Below are positions 1 through 8,287 of a stretch of DNA of 64,000 nt, piece by piece (positions within the stretch are counted from its first letter, which is position 1; each line of letters begins with the position of its first letter). A program made the position numbers and the translations under genes. Below the pieces are notes generated by a model. The model had not been told where the DNA came from and made no database searches. It was given only the letters and a program-made list of their open reading frames with translations. The DNA is from Halobaculum halobium (lineage in GTDB: Archaea > Halobacteriota > Halobacteria > Halobacteriales > Haloferacaceae): contig NZ_CP126158.1 in assembly GCF_030127145.1 (NCBI RefSeq), forward strand, positions 1,054,001 to 1,118,000, read 5' to 3'.

Positions 1-380
1 GCGATGCCCAGCGCGACGGGCTTGAGCGGGAGATCGAACAACAGGAGGAGGTACGGAACGCCGCCGACGAGCGCGAGCGCGCCCTTGAACGACAGCGAGA
101 ACCACGTGCCGACGCCGGCGATCGTGCCCAGCAGCGGGCCCATCCCGCGCTCGATGTAGATGTACGTGCCGCCGGCCTCGGGCATCGCCGTCGCCATCTC
201 CGACTTCGACAGCGCCGCCGGGACCACCAGCAGCCCGGCGAGCGCGTACGCGAGAATCACCGCGGGCCCGGCGATCTCAAGCGCCAGCGCCGGCAGGATG
301 AAGATGCCGCTGCCGATCATGGCGCCGATGCTGATCGCGAGGACGGACGGGAGACCGAGGTCTCGTTCGAGTTCCTTCAT
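1..380 (-). CDS. APC-family amino-acid permease, N-terminal part (runs off the window)
   Basis: Reading leftwards from the ATG at 380, an open frame of about 126 codons continues past base 1 with no stop. It begins MKELERDLGLPSVLAISIG and soon shows GAMIGSGIF, the conserved first-helix motif of the APC (amino acid-polyamine-organocation) transporter superfamily, followed by further hydrophobic segments and an EAGGTYIYIERG stretch typical of these carriers. The role is therefore probably uptake of an amino acid across the cytoplasmic membrane; the substrate cannot be told. The gene diverges from an Lrp-type regulator at 572 and shares its upstream region, so regulation by that protein is plausible. 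A TATA-like tttatg lies at about 424-429 on the minus strand. Only the N-terminal quarter or so is visible. Confidence 0.85.
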   Translation of the reverse strand, partial: MKELERDLGLPSVLAISIGAMIGSGIFILPALALEIAGPAVILAYALAGLLVVPAALSKSEMATAMPEAGGTYIYIERGMGPLLGTIAGVGTWFSLSFKGALALVGGVPYLLLLFDLPLKPVALGI

Positions 381-447
381 TGTGAGAGACCGGGGAGTGC
401 GCGTACATACATGTCGGAACCGCATAAATGGGGCGTTTCTATTGACG

Positions 448-461
448 GATCGTCAACGATC
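448..461. promoter_or_regulatory. 14-bp palindrome between permease and Lrp-type regulator (candidate operator)
   Basis: The sequence gatcgtcaacgatc is a perfect inverted repeat with 6-bp arms and a 2-bp centre. It lies between the divergent permease (start 380) and Lrp-type regulator (start 572) and upstream of the likely TATA elements of both. Lrp/AsnC proteins bind short palindromes, so this is a reasonable operator candidate. The assignment to this regulator is inference. Confidence 0.4.
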
Positions 462-571
462 GGGATACATAGAACAGCTTCCGTCCGCGACAGCCCCTGC
501 GCCATCGGGAGCGAGGAGACCGGCGTGACGAACGAAGACTAATGACCCTCCCGCGGCACGCCACGATAGGA

Positions 572-1063
572 ATGAAGAACGGCGAGTTGGATTCGGTCGA
601 CAGACACATCCTCTATTACCTTCAGCAGGACGCGCGAGGGACCTCATCGAGCGACATCGCCGAGAAGCTCGACCTCTCGGCGAGCACGGTTCGAACCCGG
701 TTGAACAAGCTCGAAGCGTCGGGGATCGTCCGCGGCTACCACATCGACATCGACTACGACCTCGCGGGCTACCCGCTGTACACGAAGATCGTCTGTACGG
801 CGACCATCCCCGAGCGCGACGAGCTGGGTCGGAAAGCCAGGGAGATCCGCGGAGTGACCGCCGTGCGAGAGATCATGACCGGCGAGCGGAACGTGTACGT
901 GAACGCGATCGGCCGCGACCACGACGACCTCGACCGCATCAACCGAGAACTCGACGAACTTGGCCTGGATATCATCGACGAGCAACTCATCCGCGACGAA
1001 CACGTCTGCCCCTATCGGGGATTCCTCGATCCCGAGGAGGATCCCGACAGCGACGGGGCGTGA
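572..1063 (+). CDS. Lrp/AsnC-family transcriptional regulator
   Basis: The product is about 163 aa with the classic Lrp/AsnC layout. An N-terminal winged helix-turn-helix runs from LDSVDRHILYYLQQDARG through STVRTRLNKLEASGIVRGY. It is followed by a RAM/AsnC ligand-binding alpha-beta domain containing the GVTAVREIMTGERNVYV strand region. Such proteins oligomerise and regulate amino-acid metabolism or transport in response to a bound amino acid. The frame opens at 542 (ATG), but 572 (ATG, MKNGELDS) is preferred because family members usually begin just before the HTH and the ten extra residues look non-coding. It diverges from an amino-acid permease, a common regulator-target arrangement. The effector is not predictable from sequence. 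Confidence 0.85.
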   Translation: MKNGELDSVDRHILYYLQQDARGTSSSDIAEKLDLSASTVRTRLNKLEASGIVRGYHIDIDYDLAGYPLYTKIVCTATIPERDELGRKAREIRGVTAVREIMTGERNVYVNAIGRDHDDLDRINRELDELGLDIIDEQLIRDEHVCPYRGFLDPEEDPDSDGA

Positions 1064-1195
1064 TCGTGGGACTCACCCGGATCCCGCGGAGTCGCCGCCG
1101 TGGTTCCGACGGGTCCGAGGATCATCACGGCACGCCCGAGCGTCGCCGTCGCGATGGCGACACCCTCAGGGAGCGCCGGGCAGATCCGTCCTGAC

Positions 1196-1483
1196 ATGCC
1201 CGCCGATCTCGACGAGAAGACGACCCGGTACGGAGAGATGCTCGCGGACGCGCTCGAGGAGGCGGAGGTGTGTGTTCCCGCGGGGACGCCCCTGTACGAG
1301 ATGGCGTTGGAGTGTGAGGAGATGGCCGTTTCCTACCTGGACGACGGCCGCCACTTCCGCGAGCGCGACGACCCGGTGAACGCGCTGGCGTCGTACTCCT
1401 ACGGCTACGGCTGGCTCGACTGCGGCGTCCGCATGGGGCTGTTCGCGATCCCCGACGACACCCGCTTGTTCACCACCGAGTGA
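1196..1483 (+). CDS. DUF357 family protein
   Basis: This is a 95-residue soluble, acidic, largely helical protein starting MPADLDEKTTRYGEML. Its length and the pattern AxxSYSYGYGWLDCGVRMGLF match the archaeal DUF357 family, whose function is not established. An open frame extends upstream to 1100, but the preceding 32 residues are Pro/Arg/Ala-rich and look like non-coding shadow, so the ATG at 1196 is chosen. It lies between the Lrp regulator and the universal stress protein on the same strand; the downstream gene has its own TATA-like element, so an operon is not required. Confidence 0.75.
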   Translation: MPADLDEKTTRYGEMLADALEEAEVCVPAGTPLYEMALECEEMAVSYLDDGRHFRERDDPVNALASYSYGYGWLDCGVRMGLFAIPDDTRLFTTE

Positions 1484-1523
1484 CGTGCTCAAAGGGCCTG
1501 CCTGAACATGGGAGACAGCGGCG

Positions 1524-1531
1524 GATTTATC
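1524..1531 (+). promoter_or_regulatory. TATA-like box of the universal stress protein gene
   Basis: The octamer gatttatc sits about 28 nt before the ATG at 1556. This is the haloarchaeal leaderless spacing and supports 1556 as the start over the in-frame ATG at 1508, which lies upstream of this element. Confidence 0.55.
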
Positions 1532-1555
1532 GCCCGATCCGTACAACGTCCGACC

Positions 1556-2491
1556 ATGGACGACCACGAGTTCACCGAGATCGTCGTCGCGACCGACGGA
1601 AGCGATCCGGCAGACGCGGCCGTCGAGACCGGGCTCGCGCTCTCGGGCGCCCTCGGCGCCCGACTTCACGCGTGTACGGTAGTCGATCCATTCGCCACCG
1701 GCCAGCGGGTGACCGACCTCCGAGCGGCCCGCGAGGACGCCGACGACCGCGTCACGGCGATCGCCGAACTCGCCCGCGACGCCGGCATCGACGCCGAGCC
1801 GGTCGTCCGAGAGGGAACCCCACACCGTGAGCTGTCCGCGTATCTGAACGACGCCGGCGCAGACCTGCTCGTGATCGGTACCCACGGCCGCGGCGGGGCG
1901 CGGCGCGCGCTGCTCGGAAGCGTCGCGGAGAAGCTCGTTCGGACCGTCGACGTGCCCGTGCTCGTGGTTCACGGGGGCGACCTGCCCGGTGAGGACGGCC
2001 CACGCTGGAGTGCCGACGCCGAGATCCTGCTCGCAACTGACGGCAGCGACGCCGCGGCGACCGCCGAGCGAACCGGCGTCGCACTCGCGGGAGCGCTGGG
2101 GGCGCACCTGAGCGCCGTCAGCGTCGTCAACGAGGCGGGAGCCGTGGCGAACGTCGGCGGCGGACTGCTCACAGACGAGACGGTCTCCGCTGTCAGGCGC
2201 GCGCTCGACGAGCGGGCGAGCGACGCCGTTGACGCCGTGGTAGCCCGGGCCCGCGAGACGGGCATCGACGCCGACGGCGAGGTGATCGGCGGGGAGCCGA
2301 GCCGCGCAATCTGCGGGTACGCGAGCGACGCCGGCGCCGACGTGATCGTCGTCGGCACGCACGGCCGCGGCGGCATCCGCCGGGTCGTCCTCGGCAGCGT
2401 CGCCGAGCGAGTGATCCGCGGCGCCGACCGGCCCGTACTGGTCGTACCGGCGGCTGCCGGTGCGTTCGCCGAAGAAGAGGCCGAGGAGTAA
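1556..2491 (+). CDS. Tandem universal stress protein (two UspA domains)
   Basis: The product is 311 aa and consists of two consecutive UspA folds. Domain 1 (about residues 6-140) opens with EIVVATDGSDPA and ends with VIGTHGRGG...GSV. Domain 2 (about 160-305) opens with EILLATDGSDAA and ends with VVGTHGRGG...GSV. Both copies keep the G-x2-G-x9-G-S/T nucleotide-binding signature, so each half should bind ATP. A fused pair mimics the usual Usp homodimer. The cytoplasmic role is general stress adaptation; in haloarchaea Usp proteins are often encoded near amino-acid transporters, and one begins at the left edge here. The gene is monocistronic, with a leaderless-type promoter at 1524-1531. Confidence 0.9.
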   Translation: MDDHEFTEIVVATDGSDPADAAVETGLALSGALGARLHACTVVDPFATGQRVTDLRAAREDADDRVTAIAELARDAGIDAEPVVREGTPHRELSAYLNDAGADLLVIGTHGRGGARRALLGSVAEKLVRTVDVPVLVVHGGDLPGEDGPRWSADAEILLATDGSDAAATAERTGVALAGALGAHLSAVSVVNEAGAVANVGGGLLTDETVSAVRRALDERASDAVDAVVARARETGIDADGEVIGGEPSRAICGYASDAGADVIVVGTHGRGGIRRVVLGSVAERVIRGADRPVLVVPAAAGAFAEEEAEE

Positions 2492-2505
2492 GCGCGTCCG
2501 CGGCC

Positions 2506-4026
2506 CTACTCGAACCGGACTTCCGGTCCGTCATCACCGTCTTCGACCGACAGGCCGAGCGCCTCCAGGTCGTCGCGGAGGCGGTCGGCGCGCTCGTAGT
2601 TACCGGCCTCGCGCTCGGCCTCGCGCACGTCGAGCACCAGGTCCGCGAGATCGCCGACCAGTTCCACGTCGCCGCCGGCCTCGCGCCCGAGTTCGAGCCC
2701 GAACACGTCGCCGCCGAACGTCTCGAAGGCCTCGACGGCGCGGTGCAGTCCCCGGTAGTCGTACGCGACGGCACCGTCGGCGCCGTCCTCGCCCCCGGCG
2801 TCGACGCGCTCGACGTGACGGTTGACTGCCGTCCCCAGGTCGAGCAACGCGCCGAACGCCTCGCGGACGTTCAGGTCGTCGTTCATCGCCTCGACGGCCG
2901 TCTCACGGGCGTCGTCGACTGCCGTGCGGAGGTCGTCGTCGGTCGCCTTCGCTCGGGCGTCGACGGAGTCGCAGGCGTCGACCGCGGCCTCGTAGGCGCG
3001 TTCCAGGCGGTCCCACCGTTCCTCGGCCTCGGTCATCGCCTCCGTCGAGAACACCTGATCGCCGCGGTACTGCGCGCCGAGATAGAACGTGCGGAGGACG
3101 TTCACCCCGAACTCCTCGAGCGCGTCCGAGACCGTGAAGAAGTTGCCCAGACTGGAGGACATCTTGTCCTCGGTCGTCTCCAACAGGCCGTTGTGGAGCC
3201 AGTAGCGCGCGAACGTGTGGCCGGTGGCGGCCTCGCTCTGGGCGATCTCGTTCTCGTGGTGGGGGAACACCAGATCGCGCCCGCCCATGTGGATGTCGAG
3301 GGTGTCTCCGAGGTGGGTGGTGGACATCGCCGAGCACTCGATGTGCCAGCCGGGGCGCCCCTCGCCCCAGGGCGACTCCCACGTCTGGCCGGCGGGGAGG
3401 TCGCCGTCGTGGTCGTGCTTGCGGTGCTCGCGGACCGCCGCCTCGCTCACGCCGTCGGCCTTCCACAGCGCGAAGTCCCCGGGGTGGCGCTTCTCCGCGA
3501 GCACGTCGTCGTCCTCCGCCTCGTCGGCCTCCAGATCCTCGGGGCGCTGGTTCGAGAGGTGACCGTAGCCGTCGAAGCCGGTCACGTCGAAGTAGACGGA
3601 ACCGTTCGCCTCGTAGGCGTGACCCGACTCGATCAGGCGTTCGACGAGCGCGATGATCTCCGGGACGTGCTCGGAGACGCGGGGGTACACCGCCGCGCGC
3701 TTGAGGTTCAGCCCGCGCATGTCGTCGATCACCTGTTCGGTGAAGTGGCGAGCCACGTCGGCCTCGCTGTCCCACCCCTCTCGCTCGCCGACGCGGGCGG
3801 CGATCTTCTCGTTCACGTCGGTGACGTTCTCGACGTGGCGCACGTCGTAGCCGAGATGATCGAGCCAGCGGTGGAGCACGTCGGCGTGGAACCACAGGCG
3901 GGCGTGCCCGAGGTGCGCGTCGTCCGAGACCGTCAGCCCACAGACGTACAGCAGGACCTCGTCGTCGCTCGCCGGCTCGAACGCCTCCCGTTCGCCCGTC
4001 AGGGTGTTGGTCACGGACAGACCCAT
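2506..4026 (-). CDS. cysS: Cysteinyl-tRNA synthetase
   Basis: This 506-aa class I aminoacyl-tRNA synthetase charges tRNA-Cys with cysteine in the cytoplasm. The HIGH signature appears as HLGH in [16 protein letters not shown], followed by the family-specific NVTDVNEKI segment. Zinc-site and active-site elements include [10 protein letters not shown] and [11 protein letters not shown]. The KMSKS loop reads [10 protein letters not shown], with serine replacing the second lysine. The C-terminal anticodon-binding helical region ends in EVRFE. The frame can be opened at 4095, but the ATG at 4026 ([11 protein letters not shown]) is preferred: it matches the family N-terminus and has a TATA-like gttaaac at 4054-4060, about 30 nt upstream. 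The gene is convergent with the Usp gene. Confidence 0.95.
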   Translation of the reverse strand: MGLSVTNTLTGEREAFEPASDDEVLLYVCGLTVSDDAHLGHARLWFHADVLHRWLDHLGYDVRHVENVTDVNEKIAARVGEREGWDSEADVARHFTEQVIDDMRGLNLKRAAVYPRVSEHVPEIIALVERLIESGHAYEANGSVYFDVTGFDGYGHLSNQRPEDLEADEAEDDDVLAEKRHPGDFALWKADGVSEAAVREHRKHDHDGDLPAGQTWESPWGEGRPGWHIECSAMSTTHLGDTLDIHMGGRDLVFPHHENEIAQSEAATGHTFARYWLHNGLLETTEDKMSSSLGNFFTVSDALEEFGVNVLRTFYLGAQYRGDQVFSTEAMTEAEERWDRLERAYEAAVDACDSVDARAKATDDDLRTAVDDARETAVEAMNDDLNVREAFGALLDLGTAVNRHVERVDAGGEDGADGAVAYDYRGLHRAVEAFETFGGDVFGLELGREAGGDVELVGDLADLVLDVREAEREAGNYERADRLRDDLEALGLSVEDGDDGPEVRFE

Positions 4027-4116
4027 ATCGGGCGCCGCTACGCGGTCCTCCGTGTTAAACGGTCGAAGATCGAGTCGGCGATCGGGGCTGGCCATCGAAG
4101 CGAGAGACCGACGGGT

Positions 4117-4602
4117 TCAGCCGTCAAGCGCCGCCTCGACGGCCCGGAGCGCGTCGGCGCCGGCGCGACGCCCGACGACCACGACCAGCCCCGTCGGCGT
4201 CACTCCGGCCGCCTCGACGGCGACCCCGGCGGTGCGGAGTCGCCCGAGCACGCGTTCGAGCGCGCGCGGACCCGCGTCGCCGGCGGCGACGACCGCGGTC
4301 GAGTTCCCCGCGCCGCCGGCGTAGGCAGTCCCGCCGGCGGCGAGCAGCGGTTCAGGAGCGTCTGTGTCCCCCTCAACTGCGCCGACCCCGCGCTCCAGTC
4401 GGACTCTCGCGTCCGCGTCGTCGCCGACCTCCCCGTCGAGTTCGTCCGCGAAGCGTCGCAGCGCCGTCGCTACGGCGTCGCGGTCGGCGTCGATGTCGAG
4501 CGTCGCCGCGGCGGCGGCGTAGTTCACCACGCCCGCGCGGAGGGCGTCGTACAGGAACGGTCGCTCGCGGACGGCGGCCCGGGTCTCCTCGGCGACGGTC
4601 AT
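4117..4602 (-). CDS. Conserved haloarchaeal hypothetical protein (alpha/beta, unknown function)
   Basis: This 161-residue acidic soluble protein starts MTVAEETRAAVRERPFLYDAL. The N-terminal half is helical and resembles a small HTH-like unit (VRERPFLYDALRAGVVNYAAAA). The C-terminal half has alternating hydrophobic strands and a Gly-rich stretch (AGGAGNSTAVVAAGD) that could be an ACT-like or ligand-binding fold. I do not recognise a named family with certainty. It lies upstream of and co-directional with cysS, with a 90-nt gap. A TATA-like gttatct at about 4626-4633 suits a leaderless start at 4602, so a much longer frame that runs through this region is not the real gene. Confidence 0.6.
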   Translation of the reverse strand: MTVAEETRAAVRERPFLYDALRAGVVNYAAAAATLDIDADRDAVATALRRFADELDGEVGDDADARVRLERGVGAVEGDTDAPEPLLAAGGTAYAGGAGNSTAVVAAGDAGPRALERVLGRLRTAGVAVEAAGVTPTGLVVVVGRRAGADALRAVEAALDG

Positions 4603-4742
4603 GGACGGGAGCGCGGCGGCGACGGAGATAACGCCGACGATTCGCGAGATGGCCACCTCCCTGAATTGGATTTCAGTAACCGGACGGACAGAAATATCAT
4701 TCAGAATACTATTTTGTGCGCGGGGGTCCACGGTTCTCGTGT

Positions 4743-4994
4743 ATGAGACGACCCGCACACGGGAGGCAGGGAGTCCCCGAACCGGACGCATCGATCGGTC
4801 CGACAGTCGCGCTCGGCGTGCTCGCGCTCGCGGCGGTGTTCGCGTCTGCGGTCCCGCTGGTCGCCGCCGGGGCGGCCGGGGCGGCGGTCGCACTCGCGGG
4901 GCGTCGACTGCTGCCAGTGGCTCGAGCGTGGGCGCAACGGCGTCGCCGGCAACGGCTGTGTCTCCCCGGCACGCGCGCCTGCGTCGAAGTCTGA
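4743..4994 (+). CDS. Small haloarchaeal membrane protein, unknown function
   Basis: This is an 83-residue protein starting MRRPAHGRQGVPEPDASIG. After a polar N-terminus come two closely spaced hydrophobic segments (about residues 23-58) and then an Arg-rich tail ending CLPGTRACVEV with two cysteines. The topology suggests a two-helix membrane protein with a basic cytoplasmic tail. No function can be assigned. The frame could open at 4716, but that ATG lies in AT-rich promoter-like DNA. The gene is divergent from the one at 4602 and is followed by cbiX. Confidence 0.5.
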   Translation: MRRPAHGRQGVPEPDASIGPTVALGVLALAAVFASAVPLVAAGAAGAAVALAGRRLLPVARAWAQRRRRQRLCLPGTRACVEV

Positions 4995-5091
4995 ACCGCT
5001 CCCCGCTGAGGCGCTTCGCGCGCGCTCCCGACGCCCGCCACCCTCCGCTCCTGCCGAAGGCGATAAGGTCGCTCCGGCCCTCGATTCGCTC

Positions 5092-5970
5092 ATGAGTCAG
5101 GCGCTGGTCATCGTCGCCCACGGGTCGCATCTCAACCCAGGATCGAGCGCGCCCACCTACGACCACGCGGACACCATCCGCGCGGCGGGCGCGTTCGACG
5201 AGGTCCGAACCGGATTCTGGAAGGAGGAACCGAGCCTTCGAGAGGTGCTGCGCACCTGCGAGGCCGACGAGGTGTACGTCGTCCCGATGTTCATCTCGGA
5301 GGGGTACTTCACCGAACAGGTGATCCCCCGGGAACTCAGGCTCGACGACTGGGACGTGACCGACTGGGACTCCGACGGCCTCTCGGCGGACGTGGCCACG
5401 TACACCGCTGAGGACACCGGCCAGACGGTCCACTACTGCGGCCCGGTCGGCACCCACGAGTCGATGACGGACGTGCTCGTTCGCCGCGCGGAGAGCGTGA
5501 CGAACGACCCCGACGTGGGCGAGGGATTCGGCTTCGCCGTCGTCGGCCACGGCACCGAGCGCAACGAGAACTCCGCGAAGGCGATCGAGTATCACGCCGA
5601 CCGCGTCCGCGACATGGACCGCTTCGACGAGGTGCAGGCGCTGTACATGGACGAGGAGCCCGAGGTCGACGACGTGACCGACCACTTCACCGTCGAGGAC
5701 GTGGTCGTCGTCCCGCTGTTCATCTCGGACGGCTTCCACACCCAGGAGGACATCCCCGAGGACATGGGGCTGACCGACGACTACCGCACCGGCTACGACG
5801 TGCCCGCCGCGGTCGACGGCCACCGCATCTGGTACGCGGGCGCCGTCGGGACGGAGTCGCTGATGGCCGACGTGGTGCTGGAGCGCGCGGCCGACGCCGG
5901 CGCCGACGTGACCGCCGCCATCGAGTCCGTCCGTGAGACGACCCGCGTCGCCCCGGGGGCGGACGACTGA
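5092..5970 (+). CDS. cbiX: CbiX-type sirohydrochlorin (cobalt/iron) chelatase, two-domain form
   Basis: This 292-aa protein is made of two CbiX-like chelatase domains. The first begins LVIVAHGSHLNP with the catalytic His and contains VYVVPMFISEGYFT. The second begins FAVVVGHGTERNENS-like (AVVGHGTERN) and contains VVVVPLFISDGFHTQ. CbiX proteins insert Co2+ or Fe2+ into sirohydrochlorin on the way to cobalamin or siroheme, in the cytoplasm. The ATG at 5092 has a gataagg element about 30 nt upstream. The stop codon is followed directly by the ATG of the DR2241-like gene (TGA-ATG, zero spacing), so the two are almost certainly co-transcribed and translationally coupled. Which metal is inserted cannot be read from sequence. 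Confidence 0.85.
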   Translation: MSQALVIVAHGSHLNPGSSAPTYDHADTIRAAGAFDEVRTGFWKEEPSLREVLRTCEADEVYVVPMFISEGYFTEQVIPRELRLDDWDVTDWDSDGLSADVATYTAEDTGQTVHYCGPVGTHESMTDVLVRRAESVTNDPDVGEGFGFAVVGHGTERNENSAKAIEYHADRVRDMDRFDEVQALYMDEEPEVDDVTDHFTVEDVVVVPLFISDGFHTQEDIPEDMGLTDDYRTGYDVPAAVDGHRIWYAGAVGTESLMADVVLERAADAGADVTAAIESVRETTRVAPGADD

Positions 5971-7092
5971 ATGCTCGCGCGACAGTTCGACGCGCTGCTG
6001 TCGGCCGCTGGGTCCGACGGCGGAATCGACTTCGACGGCCTCCGCGTCGCCCGTGAGGGCACCGGGGACGACCGCGACGCGACCGCCGACGCCGGCGGCT
6101 ACGCCTTCGCCACCCCCGAGCACGAGGCGACCGGACTCTCGGAATCCGAGTTGCACGCCCATGCGGACGGGAGCGCGTACGTCACCAACTGGTACTTCTG
6201 GGAGCGGGAAGTGCAGCGACACGACTCCCCGCGTCGGGCGTTCCTCCGACACGCCGAGGCGGCCGAGGACCACGGCGTTCACGACCGATACGACGCCCTC
6301 GCCGACGGGATGGTCACCGAGTGGGGACAGCTTCGAATCGAGGCGACGCTGTCCGACGACGGCGACGGGTATCGGCGGTACGACGTGCGCCACGTCGACG
6401 ACGCCGACCGCCCGCTTGCGGACCTGGAATCGTACCACGACCCCCTGGAGGCCCGCGAGCTCTCCAAGCACGACGACGACGGGATGTACCGCCCGCTGAA
6501 GACCGGCACGAACATGCCGACCGGCTGGGCGTTCTCCGACCTCGACTGGCGCGACGCCGTCGAAACCGTGGAGACGCTGTACCCCGCGACGGTCGCGAAC
6601 TGGTACCGCGAGCAGCGGGGAACCCTCGACGTCGACCACTGGACGGACACGACCGATCGACAGACGGGCATCTACGGCGTCGTCTCGGAGCTGCCGCGCG
6701 AGGCTGTCGAGTGGGTCGCGGAAGCCGCCTGTGACGATTCGCAGTGCGTGAAGCGCCGAGAGTGGCAGTACAGCGAGGACGACGAGCTCGCCGCCGACGG
6801 CGGCGTCGGGGCGTTCCCGTGTCGCGAGCCGTGTTCGCTGGTGATCGCTGCCGGCCGGAAATGGACGAAACTCGAGGAGGAGGAGTCGCGAGAGTACACG
6901 TTCCACCTCACGCCCAGCGAAAAGGAGCAACTGGAGGGGATCGTCGACGCCGTCGCCGACGGCCGCGTCGACGAGATCCGCGAGGCCGACGTGTACAAGG
7001 ACGCCAATCGCTACCGGACGCGCTACCTCCGCGCGAAGCTGTTCGACGACCACGGCGCACTCGGCGGCGTCCCGACCGACCACGAGGAGTAG
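5971..7092 (+). CDS. DR2241-family Fe-S protein, chelatase partner
   Basis: This 373-aa protein follows cbiX with no intergenic base. It matches the region that in Deinococcus DR2241 accompanies the CbiX domains: a central stabilising domain (about residues 100-230, including DLESYHDPLEARELSKHDDD) and a C-terminal Fe-S domain. Four cysteines at 254, 259, 284 and 288 (C-x4-C ... C-x3-C) are positioned to bind a [4Fe-4S] cluster. The inferred role is a redox or structural partner of the chelatase. The split into a separate gene, rather than a single fused polypeptide, is the notable point. Function in tetrapyrrole metalation is inference from the family and the gene coupling. Confidence 0.75.
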   Translation: MLARQFDALLSAAGSDGGIDFDGLRVAREGTGDDRDATADAGGYAFATPEHEATGLSESELHAHADGSAYVTNWYFWEREVQRHDSPRRAFLRHAEAAEDHGVHDRYDALADGMVTEWGQLRIEATLSDDGDGYRRYDVRHVDDADRPLADLESYHDPLEARELSKHDDDGMYRPLKTGTNMPTGWAFSDLDWRDAVETVETLYPATVANWYREQRGTLDVDHWTDTTDRQTGIYGVVSELPREAVEWVAEAACDDSQCVKRREWQYSEDDELAADGGVGAFPCREPCSLVIAAGRKWTKLEEEESREYTFHLTPSEKEQLEGIVDAVADGRVDEIREADVYKDANRYRTRYLRAKLFDDHGALGGVPTDHEE

Positions 7093-7205
7093 CGGTCCAC
7101 CGCAGCACGTCGATCCGACGCGCTGTCGCTCCACCGCGACCGCCGTATCACGCTGCCCGTCTCACCGTGTCCGCCTCTTCACTGCGCACGACTCGCTGTT
7201 CGCGT

Positions 7206-7901
7206 CTACTCGACCAGGAGGAACCCCGCGACCAGCACTGCGATGCACACCGCAACCACCCCCAGCGTGACCGCGAGCCCGTCGAGCGTGACGGCGACCA
7301 CCCCCGCGCCGACGAGCGCCGCCCCCGCCAGCGCCACGACTGCGATCGTTCCGGTGTCGAGCGGAGAACCCTCGTCGCCTTTCGCCGCTGACGCGGCGCC
7401 GCGAGCGCGCTCGAGCCACTCGTCGACCCGCCGACGAACGGGCGACGGTTCCCGCGACCCGTCCTCGGCAGCCGGTTTCGCCAGCGGTGACTCCCGTGAC
7501 CCGTCGCTGCCGATACTGCCGTCGCCGCCGAGATCGCCGTCCTCCCGGACGGTACTGTCCTCCTCCTCAGGCTCCGGCGGCTCGATCCGGAGCTGCACGG
7601 TCGTTTTCTCGGCGCCGTGGCCCACGATGATGTCCAGCGTCCCCGTCACCGCGTCCGCAACGGGCGCGACCGACACGCGAACCGTACGAGTCGACCCCTC
7701 GTCCACGTAGTGGTTGGGCGGCGCGACAGCGGCGACCCCCGCCAGCGGCCCGTCGAACCGCAGGTGGACGTGGACCGGCTCGCCCTCGTTTCTGAGCGCG
7801 ACGGCGAACTCGCCGTCAGCCGCGAACGACTCCGGCGCGGCCACCTCGTTGAGTCGCTCGCGGTTCAGCGTTACCCCCAGGACAGCTGCCTCTGACGACA
7901 C
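7206..7901 (-). CDS. Haloarchaeal membrane-anchored protein with beta-rich N-terminal domain
   Basis: This 231-aa protein starts with GTG (MSSEAAVLGVTLNRERL). Residues 1-110 form a beta-rich domain resembling an Ig/CARDB-like fold (FAVALRNEGEPVHVHLRF; VRVSVAPVADAVTG). A low-complexity Glu/Asp/Ser/Gly segment follows (about 110-165), then two C-terminal hydrophobic helices (about 180-230) ending in FLLVE. There is no obvious signal peptide, so the soluble domain may be cytoplasmic. A T-rich element at about 7922-7935 fits a leaderless GTG start. The gene is convergent with the DR2241-like gene. Function unknown. Confidence 0.6.
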   Translation of the reverse strand: MSSEAAVLGVTLNRERLNEVAAPESFAADGEFAVALRNEGEPVHVHLRFDGPLAGVAAVAPPNHYVDEGSTRTVRVSVAPVADAVTGTLDIIVGHGAEKTTVQLRIEPPEPEEEDSTVREDGDLGGDGSIGSDGSRESPLAKPAAEDGSREPSPVRRRVDEWLERARGAASAAKGDEGSPLDTGTIAVVALAGAALVGAGVVAVTLDGLAVTLGVVAVCIAVLVAGFLLVE

Positions 7902-7983
7902 AGGTACCCGTCCCGCGGAGACGAGAAAAAAGTTCGTCGCCGCGGTGGCGATCGGACGGCGATCCGAAACTGATCAGAACGCG

Positions 7984-8175
7984 TTACTCGCGCATGTCCG
8001 GCGGTAACAGGTTCGGGATCCCGTCCTCGATGGGGTACGTCTCGCCGCAGTCCGTGCAGGTGAGCGTTCCCGCGATGATCTCGCCGTCGTCGCCCTCCTC
8101 GCGCTCGGTCACGTCGAGGTCGAGGTCGTGCTTGTCGAGCGGACAGCAGACGATGTCCAACAGGGACGCTTTCAT
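7984..8175 (-). CDS. Trm112-family methyltransferase activator
   Basis: This 63-residue zinc-ribbon-like protein begins MKASLLDIVCCPLDKHDL and ends EDGIPNLLPPDMRE, which is diagnostic of the Trm112/YcaR family. In archaea and eukaryotes Trm112 binds and stabilises several SAM-dependent methyltransferases that modify tRNA, rRNA and release factor. The cysteine pairs (CC near residue 10; CTDC near residue 40) would hold zinc. A TATA-like gcttttga at about 8200-8207 is correctly spaced from the ATG. The gene sits downstream of purA on the same strand, but that promoter suggests separate transcription. Confidence 0.85.
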   Translation of the reverse strand: MKASLLDIVCCPLDKHDLDLDVTEREEGDDGEIIAGTLTCTDCGETYPIEDGIPNLLPPDMRE

Positions 8176-8287
8176 TAGCCGATTCGTGGCGCGGGTCGGT
8201 CAAAAGCGTGCGGGTTCGCTGTCGGGCGACGGCGCGCGGACGCGCCACCACGCCGCACAGCGGGGGTTCGCGGGTCCCCGCGACCCC

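Noticed and set aside
4661-4676. Inverted repeat ctgaa...ttcag in the divergent region 4603-4742
   Set aside because: Arms of only 5 bp in AT-rich DNA; no regulator or conserved context supports an operator.
2743-4746. 667-codon plus-strand frame opposite cysS
   Set aside because: It lies antisense to a clear aminoacyl-tRNA synthetase; its translation is a Val/Arg/Asp-rich shadow caused by very high GC at third positions.
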